From Marinospirillum insulare DSM 21763 (lineage in GTDB: Bacteria > Pseudomonadota > Gammaproteobacteria > Pseudomonadales > Halomonadaceae): a stretch of 49,566 nucleotides of DNA. Shown here one piece after another: positions 16,702-24,128 of the stretch. The position numbers and the translations under genes are program-made. Within the stretch, counting starts at the first letter, position 1. Every line of letters begins with the position of its first letter. The notes under the pieces are model-generated. The model worked only from the letters and a program-made list of their open reading frames with translations. It was not told the DNA's origin and did no database searches. The DNA lies in contig NZ_JMLW01000023.1 of assembly GCF_000686905.1 (NCBI RefSeq), positions 1 through 49,566 of the forward strand, written 5' to 3'.

Positions 16702-16818
16702 AGTTGTCTCCTGCTCTTCTTAGGTTGAGGAAAGGAGCGGTAAGCGAGTACCACTGATGTGTGTTTTTAGGTTCGGAAAAGACAATAACTGCTTTATTAT
16801 GTAATTGAAAGCCTTTTC

Positions 16819-16833
16819 TTGTGCATTGCACAA
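16819..16833. promoter_or_regulatory. 15-base perfect palindrome, possible operator
   Basis: ttgtgcattgcacaa has two perfect 7-base arms around one base. It lies 118 bases upstream of the small unknown ORF and 36 bases downstream of rlmJ on the minus strand. It is not followed by a T tract on that strand, so an operator is as likely as a weak hairpin. Confidence 0.35.
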
Positions 16834-16868
16834 AAAGTCTAATACAGGTCAACTGTCTGCTTTTGGCT

Positions 16869-17705
16869 TCAAATGAGTTCTTCTAGCAGGAATTTGCCTT
16901 GAGTTCCTTGCATTAGCAACGCATTAAGTTCGGGTAGTAGGCTCTTAAAATCTGTAGCTAGGCAGTAGGGTGGATTGATGATTAACATGCCGCTACCAGT
17001 CATGCCTCGGCCGCTGGTTAAGGGTAAAGGCAAGTGTTCAACTCTTAATAAGTTGGGTAGTCCTGCTTTTTGAAAGCGCTTTATCCAAGCATTGGTTGCT
17101 TGAGCTTGGAGTACAGGATACCAAATAGCATAGGTGCCTGTGGCAAAGCGTTCTAAACCATTTTTTACAGCTTTTATGAGTAGGTCGTAATCGGCTTTAA
17201 CTTCGTAAGAAGGATCAATAAAGATTAAACCACGTCTTTCAATGGGCGGTAGTTGCGCTTTTAATGCAGCAAAACCATCACTAGCTTCTATTCTAACCCG
17301 CTTATCTTTTTGAAAGTTGTTGGTTAGCTTTTGGTTATCTTTTGGGTGTAGTTCATGCAGTACCAGTCTATCGGTTGGCCGCATTAGTTTTGCTGCTATA
17401 GCAGGTGAGCCTGGGTAGAAATCTAATCGACTAGCTGAATTGAAGCTGCTAATAAGTGTTTTAAATTCTTTTAAAAGAGGGTGTTTGGGTTGGCTTAAAA
17501 ACAACCTTTCTATACCTTCACGAAACTCTGCTGTTTTCTCTGCCTCTGGTGAATGCAGTGAATATAAGCCTGCACCTGCATGGGTGTCTAAATAAAAGTA
17601 GGGCTTGTCTTTGCGATTAAGGTAATTAAGTAGATAGCTAAGGGTGAGGTGTTTGAGTAGGTCGGCAAAGTTGCCAGCATGAAAACTGTGACGGTAGCTA
17701 AGCAT
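16869..17705 (-). CDS. rlmJ: 23S rRNA (adenine-2030-N6)-methyltransferase
   Basis: RlmJ methylates A2030 of 23S rRNA using SAM. The 278-residue protein begins with the diagnostic MLSYRHSFHAGNFADLLKH, followed by YLDTHAGAGLY (SAM-binding), the catalytic motif IDPSYE around residue 164, and the C-terminal TGSGMLIINPPY block. Length is close to the Escherichia coli protein. It follows grxA on the same strand, but a strong hairpin between them suggests separate transcription. Confidence 0.95.
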   Translation of the reverse strand: MLSYRHSFHAGNFADLLKHLTLSYLLNYLNRKDKPYFYLDTHAGAGLYSLHSPEAEKTAEFREGIERLFLSQPKHPLLKEFKTLISSFNSASRLDFYPGSPAIAAKLMRPTDRLVLHELHPKDNQKLTNNFQKDKRVRIEASDGFAALKAQLPPIERRGLIFIDPSYEVKADYDLLIKAVKNGLERFATGTYAIWYPVLQAQATNAWIKRFQKAGLPNLLRVEHLPLPLTSGRGMTGSGMLIINPPYCLATDFKSLLPELNALLMQGTQGKFLLEELI

Positions 17706-17756
17706 TACTGGGTATCCAAAAGTGTAAGGTGGCTAATTTTTAAGGGCTAGAATAGC

Positions 17757-17790
17757 AAAAAGCCGCATCTTCTATTAGATTGCGGCTTTT
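17757..17790 (-). terminator. Terminator after grxA
   Basis: On the minus strand aaaagccgca and tgcggctttt form a strong stem ending in a run of five T, 27 bases after the grxA stop. Confidence 0.85.
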
Positions 17791-17816
17791 ATTTTACTTA
17801 GCAGACAAGAAAGGGG

Positions 17817-18071
17817 TTAAATCCAACCTTGGCTTTTTGCGTGGGCTTCCATTTCGGTATAACCACCTATGTGGGTTTTATCGAAGAAAATTTGTGGAAC
17901 GGTATTGACTGGCTTACCGATAGTTTTTTCCATGTCTGCTTGTGAAATACCTTCGGCATGAATATCGATATAACGGTGAGTAGCACCTTGAGAGGCTTCT
18001 AGCTTTTCTGCTAGCTCTACGGCTCTTACACAAAATGGGCAGCCAGGACGACCAAAAATTACTATATGCAT
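17817..18071 (-). CDS. grxA: Glutaredoxin 1 type
   Basis: An 84-residue dithiol glutaredoxin that reduces protein disulfides and ribonucleotide reductase with glutathione. It has the active site C11-P-F-C14, the cis-proline segment TVPQIFFDKTHIGGYTEME and the GrxA-like spacing (Escherichia coli GrxA is 85 residues). A GAGGTG ribosome site precedes the ATG. Its usual electron source, glutathione reductase, is encoded 6 kb away at 24129. Confidence 0.93.
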   Translation of the reverse strand: MHIVIFGRPGCPFCVRAVELAEKLEASQGATHRYIDIHAEGISQADMEKTIGKPVNTVPQIFFDKTHIGGYTEMEAHAKSQGWI

Positions 18072-18418
18072 TTTTCACCTCGAAAAATTGAGTTAGTTAA
18101 ATTGCCACTTAAGCTTTAATTGGGATTTTCGCCTAGTAGTTTAACTAAATCCAATCTAAAAAAACTAAACAGGTGATTAAATTTTTGTATCTTGTGTTTT
18201 TTCTGGGCTTTAGAAAGCGAAACGCCCCGCTTAAGCGGGGCGCAGACAGCAGACTTTATTAGTCTGTGTACTTCTCAACTGCTATTGAGATTCTTGCCTG
18301 TTGAGCAGCTGGACTCCATGTCCTAAAGCTCAGAACCTATGTTAGAGAGATCTTGGTGTTGAGTGTAGATGTAATTGCGTAGCTTCTTGTAGGAGATTGC
18401 GTACAAAACCTTGTTTTC
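18072..18418. other. 347-base gene-free stretch with a chain of hairpins; possible ncRNA on the minus strand
   Basis: No protein fits here. Four local hairpins follow one another: a perfect 20-base GC-rich palindrome cgccccgcttaagcggggcg (18223-18242), cagact/agtctg (18250-18266), tctcaa/ttgaga (18273-18290), and an imperfect stem gagc…ggac/gtcc…gctc (18303-18331). On the minus strand the GC-rich hairpin comes last and is followed by tttcgcttt, a modest terminator. This could be the long 3' untranslated end of the alr-hyi transcript or a separate small RNA. I compared it mentally with 6S, SRP, RNase P and CsrB-type RNAs and saw no match. Confidence 0.45.
18223..18242 (-). terminator. GC-rich hairpin, probable terminator of the upstream minus-strand transcript
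   Basis: Perfect palindrome cgccccgcttaagcggggcg. The T-rich bases after it on the minus strand (tttcgcttt) are interrupted, so efficiency is uncertain. Confidence 0.55.
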
Positions 18419-19195
18419 TTAGGGGTTATATTTAAGCTGGGTGAGCCAAGCGTAACTGTCTGTTGAAGCGGAAGGAAACTCTGCTGCTAACCAACCTGAA
18501 TAACCTAGTTGCTTCAGCTGGTTAAAGATAGCTTGTAAATCTATTTCACCACTGCCTGGATGACTGCGCCCTGGGTAGTCGGCAAACTGTATGTGTGCAA
18601 GAGCAGCTGCATATTCATCTAGCAGCTGAGTTAGAGGTTCTTGCATTCTAGCTGCATGATACAAGTCTAACTGTAAACCAAAGTTGGGTTGGTTTACCTG
18701 CTTAGCTAAGGCTTGCCAGTCACTCGCTCTTGAAATTAAGTAGTTGGGTTGGTCTAGGTTATTAATGGGTTCACAGCTAACCGTTATTGGGTAGTCGGCT
18801 AGGGTTTTGCAGGCTAGGCTGATGTTTTTGATTAGCTGGTTTAAGCAGGCTTGTTCACTAAAACCAGCTACTTGTCTGCCAGCTAAAATATTGACAACCT
18901 CAGGTTGCAGCTTTTCTATATACGGCAGGCTTAATTCTAATGCTTGGATAAACTCATTTTGGCGTTTTGGGTGGCAGGCTAGTCCATCACCACCTTGCAT
19001 CAAGTCACCAGCTGGCAAGTTAACCAAGATAAGTGGCAGATCAGCTTCTGCAAGTAAAGCTTGCCAGGTTTCTACTGGTAACTCGTACGGAAACTGTACT
19101 TCAATGCCTTGAAAGCCAAGCTCAGCCGCTTTTGAGGGGCGCTCTTGTAAGGGTAGGTCATTGAACATTAGGCTGATATTGGCAGCTATTTTCAT
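18419..19195 (-). CDS. hyi: Hydroxypyruvate isomerase family TIM-barrel protein
   Basis: A 258-residue sugar-isomerase-like TIM barrel expected to interconvert hydroxypyruvate and tartronate semialdehyde, or to act on a related short hydroxy-keto acid. Family features seen: NISLMFNDLP at the start, LGFQGIEVQFPY, the segment NLPAGDLMQGGDGLACHPKR, metal-ligand motifs CEPINN, LQLDLYHAARM, HIQFADYPGRSHPGSGEIDL and AAEFP. It begins 14 bases after alr on the same strand, so the two are likely co-transcribed. The pairing with alanine racemase is unusual; no glyoxylate carboligase or tartronate semialdehyde reductase is nearby, so the true substrate is uncertain. Confidence 0.85.
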   Translation of the reverse strand: MKIAANISLMFNDLPLQERPSKAAELGFQGIEVQFPYELPVETWQALLAEADLPLILVNLPAGDLMQGGDGLACHPKRQNEFIQALELSLPYIEKLQPEVVNILAGRQVAGFSEQACLNQLIKNISLACKTLADYPITVSCEPINNLDQPNYLISRASDWQALAKQVNQPNFGLQLDLYHAARMQEPLTQLLDEYAAALAHIQFADYPGRSHPGSGEIDLQAIFNQLKQLGYSGWLAAEFPSASTDSYAWLTQLKYNP

Positions 19196-19209
19196 GGTTT
19201 AATCTTTAC

Positions 19210-20319
19210 CTATTCTTCGCTTACATCATTTATATATTGGCGCTTCACACGGGGCAGTAGGCAGGTCAACAGGGTATAGCTGATGGTGTCGCAATAGCTG
19301 GCTACTTCATTAACCGATAAGTTTTCACCCCAAAGAATTACCTCGTCGCCTACTTGTGCGTTAGGACAGTTGGTTAAGTCTAGGGTTAGCATATCCATAG
19401 ATACACGACCTGCCAGTTGGCACTTAATACCCTTAACCAAGGCGGGAGTACCGTCAATAGCTTGGCGTGGATAGCCATCACCATAGCCGCAGGCAACAAC
19501 ACCTATGCGCGTAGGTTTTTGGGTTACAAAACGTGCGCCATAGCCTACGGGTTCACCGGCTGGTAAATCCCGAACACTAATCAGCTGGCTTTTTAAGGTC
19601 ATAACTGTTTGTAACTGGTCGCCTAATAAGTGACCGGGAGCAAAAGGCGATGCACCATAGAGCATAATGCCTGGACGCAAATAACCAGTTTGGCTAGCTG
19701 GCCAGCCAAGGGTGGCAGGTGAATTGGCAATGCTGATAGGGCAGGCGAGTTGTTTTTGTAAATCAGTTAAAAGTTTTAGTTGTTGGTTGGTGGCTTGGCT
19801 GGTTAAATCATCGGCACAGGCAAAGTGGCTGGTTAGGGTTATTTCTTTAATGGCAGCTAAGTCTTTTAATTGGGTGTAAATATCTGCCGTTTGCTCTGGT
19901 GAAAAACCTAAGCGGTGCATGCCTGTGTCTACTTTTAACCAAAGGCTTAAACTTGCTTTAGCTTGTGGATGCTCAGCTAGGTAATGAATTAACTCTGTTA
20001 CTTGCCAGTGGTTATGAATGAGCGGTTGATAGCTGTTAGCAAAAATAGTGGGTAATTCGCTAGCATCAAAAAAACCTTCTAATAAGGTTATGGGTTGTGT
20101 AATACCTGCAGTTACCAACTCATTGGCTTCTTCTATACTAGCCACTGCAAAGGCTGGGGCAAGGTCAGCTAAGGTTTTGGCAACTTTAACAGCACCATGC
20201 CCATAGGCATTAGCTTTGACCACTGCCAGTGCAGAAGAGGTTGCAGACTGACTCAATGCCAGTTGATAATTATGACGCAGTGCAGCTAAGTTAATTTCTG
20301 CAACAAGAGGGCGTGCCAT
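19210..20319 (-). CDS. alr: Alanine racemase
   Basis: A PLP enzyme converting L- to D-alanine for peptidoglycan. The 369-residue protein has AVVKANAYGHG with the PLP lysine near residue 34, GMHRLGF, SHFACAD, RPGIMLYG, GYGARF and CGYGDGYPR with the second catalytic tyrosine region nearby. The ATG at 20319 is supported by GGAG six bases upstream; a TTG 12 bases earlier lies within that site. First gene of the alr-hyi pair, divergent from the glycerophosphodiesterase gene. Confidence 0.95.
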   Translation of the reverse strand: MARPLVAEINLAALRHNYQLALSQSATSSALAVVKANAYGHGAVKVAKTLADLAPAFAVASIEEANELVTAGITQPITLLEGFFDASELPTIFANSYQPLIHNHWQVTELIHYLAEHPQAKASLSLWLKVDTGMHRLGFSPEQTADIYTQLKDLAAIKEITLTSHFACADDLTSQATNQQLKLLTDLQKQLACPISIANSPATLGWPASQTGYLRPGIMLYGASPFAPGHLLGDQLQTVMTLKSQLISVRDLPAGEPVGYGARFVTQKPTRIGVVACGYGDGYPRQAIDGTPALVKGIKCQLAGRVSMDMLTLDLTNCPNAQVGDEVILWGENLSVNEVASYCDTISYTLLTCLLPRVKRQYINDVSEE

Positions 20320-20388
20320 GCCTGTCTCCAAGTAGTTGGATTTTAGAGTCGTTTATTGAATGTTAACTAAAATTTTAAATGTCTGCTC

Positions 20389-21156
20389 ATGTTGATGAGT
20401 TTAGTGATTGCACATAGAGGTGCAAAGGGCACAGCACCAGAGAATACACTGCGCGCAATTCAGTTAGCCGCTGAGCAGGGTGCCCAATGGGTTGAACTCG
20501 ATGTTATGCTGACTGCTGATCAAGTACCTATTATATTCCATGACCCAGTCTTAGTTTTATCTGCAGAAGTTCCTCTTTTAGTAAAAGATACGCCTTGGAA
20601 ACGCATGCAAAACTTGCAAGTGGCTGCGCCGGTGGGGAGTAAAGAAGCCTCAGCACCTATAGCCACCCTTGAGCAGGCAGCTAAGCTAATTCACCAATTA
20701 GGGATGGGATTAAATTTAGAAATTAAGCCGGCTGCTAAAGGGTTAGGTGAACTAACATTAAAACGCAGCTTAGAGGTGTTAGAAAAGAGTCCAGCACTTA
20801 ACTTGGTGATATCTAGCTTCGATTTTACTGCTTTGCAGGCAGCTAAACAGTTAGCACCCAATATTCCCCGCGCTCTTTTGTATGAAACCTTAACAAAGCA
20901 TTGGCGTGATGAAGTTCGCAACTACCAAGTTAGATCCATTCATTTAGCTGATGTAGCTAGTTTAAATCCAACAATTATTGCTAGTATTCGCGAGCTAGGC
21001 TTGGAAGTGTACGTTTATACCGTTAACTCTGTTGAGCGAGCAGAAGAACTTATTAGTTGGGGAGTGAAGGGGATTTTTACCGACTATCCAGCTAAGTTTA
21101 CTCGCTTAATAGCCACAACTAGTAAGCGAGTCAGTGCTTATGGTGACCCTGTTTAG
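20389..21156 (+). CDS. Glycerophosphodiester phosphodiesterase
   Basis: A 255-residue TIM-barrel enzyme that hydrolyses glycerophosphodiesters to glycerol-3-phosphate and an alcohol. It shows the GDPD signature AHRGAKGTAPENTLRAI, the metal block VELDVMLTADQVPIIFHDP, LNLEIKP, and the C-terminal VYVYTVNSVERAEELISWGVKGIFTDYP. No signal peptide is apparent, so it should be cytoplasmic like UgpQ. The start may be ATG 20389 or ATG 20395; neither has a strong ribosome site. It converges with the inositol-phosphatase family gene with an 18-base gap. Confidence 0.92.
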   Translation: MLMSLVIAHRGAKGTAPENTLRAIQLAAEQGAQWVELDVMLTADQVPIIFHDPVLVLSAEVPLLVKDTPWKRMQNLQVAAPVGSKEASAPIATLEQAAKLIHQLGMGLNLEIKPAAKGLGELTLKRSLEVLEKSPALNLVISSFDFTALQAAKQLAPNIPRALLYETLTKHWRDEVRNYQVRSIHLADVASLNPTIIASIRELGLEVYVYTVNSVERAEELISWGVKGIFTDYPAKFTRLIATTSKRVSAYGDPV

Positions 21157-21174
21157 GTTAGATGTTAAAAGTAG

Positions 21175-22041
21175 CTAGTTGCTGTCAGATGCTAATAATA
21201 GTTGCACCAGTTCATCATGAATCGCAGGCGTAGTAATAACCCAATCACGGGTATCTAGGTAAAAAGAGGTGTATTCGCTAGGGTAAAGGTGACTTAGCTT
21301 AGCACCGGCTTCTTCTGCTATAAGGACTGCTGCTGCAAAATCCCATAGACTTAAACTTTCGTAATAGCCATCTAAGCTACCATTTGCAACATGACAGATA
21401 TCTAAAGCTGCAGAACCACAACGGCGCAGGTCTTGGCATTCTGGTAAAATAGTGGCTAAACGATCAATTAAGTGCCTAAGTTGGCTTTTATCGTAAGGAA
21501 AACCTGTCGCAATAAGTGCAGGTCGTAACTTGTTTAAACCGCTAACTTTAATAGCTTCTTGATTTAAAAAAGCACCCTGACCTTTAATGGCTGTAAAAGT
21601 TTCTTGTAAAAAAGGCGAGTGTACAACACCTACTTGGGGAACACCTTTAGAATAAAACCCTATAGATACTGCAACATGCGGCTGACCGTGAGCAAAGTTG
21701 ATGGTTCCATCAATGGGGTCTAGTATCCAAAGCCCTTCAACTTTCTCTGCGTTCTCGCTATCGGTATCATTTTCTTCACTAAGAATTTTATCTTCAGGAA
21801 AAGCTGCTTGAAGTTCACGACACAGAAAGTCATCTATTTCTTTGTCAGCACTGGTAACTAGTTCTTCATGGCCTTTATAACTTTGGCTAAAGTCACCTGT
21901 TTGGCGAGCTTTTTGCATTAGTTCACCCGCTTGTAGGGCTAAACTGAGCGCAACTGACTGACGTTTTTTAAGCTCATCAAGAGTGTAGGTTGCAGTTTTA
22001 AATATATTCAATTTTTCGGCTTCCAGTTGACTTTGTTCCAT
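21175..22041 (-). CDS. Inositol monophosphatase family protein
   Basis: A 288-residue Mg-dependent phosphatase fold. Motifs: SEEND (metal-binding glutamate), WILDPIDGTINFAHG (the family signature), GSAALDICHVANGSLDGYYE and WDFAAAVLIAEEAGAKL. All metal ligands appear present. The N-terminus is about 30 residues longer than in SuhB, and the ribosome site before the chosen ATG is weak. Possible substrates are inositol phosphate, a 3'-phosphonucleotide (CysQ-like) or another sugar phosphate; the sequence does not decide this. Confidence 0.87.
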   Translation of the reverse strand: MEQSQLEAEKLNIFKTATYTLDELKKRQSVALSLALQAGELMQKARQTGDFSQSYKGHEELVTSADKEIDDFLCRELQAAFPEDKILSEENDTDSENAEKVEGLWILDPIDGTINFAHGQPHVAVSIGFYSKGVPQVGVVHSPFLQETFTAIKGQGAFLNQEAIKVSGLNKLRPALIATGFPYDKSQLRHLIDRLATILPECQDLRRCGSAALDICHVANGSLDGYYESLSLWDFAAAVLIAEEAGAKLSHLYPSEYTSFYLDTRDWVITTPAIHDELVQLLLASDSN

Positions 22042-22085
22042 GCAAGGGTAGCATTCTGGGCAGTATAAACAAAAGGCTAGGTATA

Positions 22086-22427
22086 ATGGATGGTAGAATA
22101 ACTACAGGACTCGGCTGGTTTTTTGGCTGTTCACTTATTTTAATAGGCTTCTGGCTGACTGGCTTTTATTTTTTATCGGGCGTGGCTTTAGCTTTAGTTG
22201 GTTTTTTATGGTGGCCACCTTCACGACAGCAAATTATTCAGCGTTTGGGCCTACCTAAAATGCCTGTGTTGCATGTGGCCTTAACCCTTTGTTTGCTAGT
22301 CGTTGCTTTGTTCGCTTTTATTGGGCGTTATTCCGCTTTATTAGAAGAACAGGCGTTAGAAGCTGGTTATCCAAGCATTGAAGCTTGGCAAGATGCTCAA
22401 TTACAAGAACAGAAGCAAAAAAACTAA
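22086..22427 (+). CDS. Small membrane protein of unknown function
   Basis: A 113-residue protein with hydrophobic segments at about 8-25, 27-43 and 63-82, separated by a polar PPSRQQIIQRLGLPK loop, and a charged C-terminal tail (EAWQDAQLQEQKQKN). I do not recognise a family. Its stop overlaps the start of the following HD-GYP-like gene in TAATG, so the two are translationally coupled and probably functionally linked. Confidence 0.75.
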   Translation: MDGRITTGLGWFFGCSLILIGFWLTGFYFLSGVALALVGFLWWPPSRQQIIQRLGLPKMPVLHVALTLCLLVVALFAFIGRYSALLEEQALEAGYPSIEAWQDAQLQEQKQKN

Positions 22428-23608
22428 TGTCTAAAGACCATCATTTACACCCATTACAAGAAGATGAGCTCGAGCTAGGGCTTAAATTACCTTGGACAGT
22501 TTATAGTGCCAGTGGTCAGCTATTGATGAAAGAAGGCGCACTCGTTGATAACCAGCGTAAGCTAGATAACCTGCTCATGAATGGCCACCGAGAAAAGCTA
22601 GGTAAACCCGGAAATGATGCTGAGCAAGGCCCACCACCAGACGAACCTCAACCCGTTAAATTTGCTGAAAATACTAACCCTTTTGCTGAATTAGATGAAT
22701 TAGGCTATCAGCTAAAAACACTTTTTGAACGCATCGATGAGCAGCGTGTTAAACCAGGTGAGGTAGAGCGTAAGTTTTATGAAATGGCTACCCAAATTCA
22801 AGGGCTGGTCATTTTAAACAGTGATGCTGTTTTGGGGGCAGTGCATTTAAACCGTCAACATGAATACATTATTCAGCATCCTCTGCATGTTACCGTTATG
22901 GCTGCTTTAATCGGTAAAACCTTACAGATACCGCAAAAAGTTCAGCTTTCTATGCTGGCTGCTTCTTTAACCCAAAACATTGGTATGAATGGCTATCAAA
23001 TGCGCTTGCATGGCCAAGCACAACCCTTAGATAAAGAACAACGTAAAAAAGTAGACCAGCACCCTTTAGTGGGTGTAAAAATGCTGAGTGAAGCAGGTGT
23101 TACCGATAAGCTGTGGCTGCAAATTGTGTTTCAACACCATGAAAAAATTAATGGTACTGGCTACCCTAAAAAACTTAAAGGTAATCAAATTCGTGCAGAA
23201 GCACGGATTGTAGCTTTAGGTGATGTTTATTCAGCACTTGTCAGTGGTCGACTTTATCGCCCTGGGCTTAGTGCTCAACAAAGCTTGCGCTCCATCTTCT
23301 TAGAACGAGGGCAGCAATTTGATGAAAAACTAAGCCGGGTTTTCTTGAATGAGCTAGGTCTTTACCCACCTGGTGCCTGCGTAAAGTTAAAAAATGGTGA
23401 AATAGGAGTGGTGGTCAAGCGTACTTCAGACAGTCGCGCACCTAAAGTTACGAGTGTTATGGATGAAAAAGGGCAATTATTTATGCGTATGCAAGAGCGC
23501 GACACCAGTGACCCTCAGTATGCTTTGGTAGCCAATGTTAATCCTCAACACATGCCGCGTCTTAATCCTACTTTGCTCTGGGGAATTAAGCTTAAAAGAG
23601 TGAGTTAA
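22427..23608 (+). CDS. HD-GYP-family protein with degenerate HD motif
   Basis: A 393-residue soluble protein. The first about 125 residues resemble the N-terminal domain often found before HD-GYP (LPWTVYSASGQLLMKEG). The HD-GYP part runs from about 130 to 330. The GYP motif is intact (HHEKINGTGYPKKLKG) and LGDVYSAL follows, but the metal-binding HDIGK is replaced by TQNIGM, so both the H and D of the HD dyad are gone. Cyclic-di-GMP hydrolysis is therefore doubtful; it may bind the nucleotide or a partner instead. A C-terminal PilZ-like or unknown tail follows. The ATG at 22427 overlaps the preceding stop; a longer frame from 22385 is unlikely. Next gene is 5 bases downstream. Confidence 0.87.
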   Translation: MSKDHHLHPLQEDELELGLKLPWTVYSASGQLLMKEGALVDNQRKLDNLLMNGHREKLGKPGNDAEQGPPPDEPQPVKFAENTNPFAELDELGYQLKTLFERIDEQRVKPGEVERKFYEMATQIQGLVILNSDAVLGAVHLNRQHEYIIQHPLHVTVMAALIGKTLQIPQKVQLSMLAASLTQNIGMNGYQMRLHGQAQPLDKEQRKKVDQHPLVGVKMLSEAGVTDKLWLQIVFQHHEKINGTGYPKKLKGNQIRAEARIVALGDVYSALVSGRLYRPGLSAQQSLRSIFLERGQQFDEKLSRVFLNELGLYPPGACVKLKNGEIGVVVKRTSDSRAPKVTSVMDEKGQLFMRMQERDTSDPQYALVANVNPQHMPRLNPTLLWGIKLKRVS

Positions 23609-23613
23609 GAAGA

Positions 23614-24093
23614 ATGTTACTAAATCGATTACGTCTTATAGCCTGTTTGTTTCTTGTGGTTTGGTTTTCAGCTAGCCCTGCTGAAACCGATCTTTTAGAC
23701 GAGGGCATTAGTGCTGAAGAGGTAAACTTACGCATCGATACTTTTGATGAAATGGATCAGCTTTTTAAAGCTTTAAGGTTTAAAATCGTAAACCAAAGAA
23801 GCACTAATCGAGAAGCTGCTTTAATCTATTCTAACCAACTGGTGACTCTTTCTTATCGCTTACCTGATTTGTTTGATCTGCCTTCTTCAAGAGAGCAGTT
23901 TCCTCAAAGCCGTTCAAGGCCAGAAATTTGGACTCGTAAAGCACGTTTTGATCACTTGTTAGAAGGCTTTGTTATTAATCTAGAAAAGATTGATGACGAA
24001 ATTAAAGATGGAGACCTAACCAAAGCTGGACGCTTGATAGATGAGACTGCAAAAGGCTGTCGTCGCTGTCATAATGGTTACCGTTATAGATAA
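23614..24093 (+). CDS. Cytochrome c'-like exported haem protein
   Basis: A 159-residue protein with an N-terminal signal peptide (LRLIACLFLVVWFSASPAE) and a single haem motif CRRCH at 149-153, near the C-terminus as in four-helix-bundle cytochromes c'. Such proteins bind NO or CO or transfer electrons in the periplasm. The gene lies 5 bases after the HD-GYP-like gene and 35 before gor, apparently in one operon. A second cytochrome c' is encoded at 39817-40278. Confidence 0.8.
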   Translation: MLLNRLRLIACLFLVVWFSASPAETDLLDEGISAEEVNLRIDTFDEMDQLFKALRFKIVNQRSTNREAALIYSNQLVTLSYRLPDLFDLPSSREQFPQSRSRPEIWTRKARFDHLLEGFVINLEKIDDEIKDGDLTKAGRLIDETAKGCRRCHNGYRYR

Positions 24094-24128
24094 GCAGCAA
24101 TTATTTTTTTAAGTAGAAGGTTTTATTT

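Noticed and set aside
18215-18418. 6S RNA, SRP RNA or CsrB-type RNA
   Set aside because: No long rod with central bubble, no SRP core motif and too few GGA loops.
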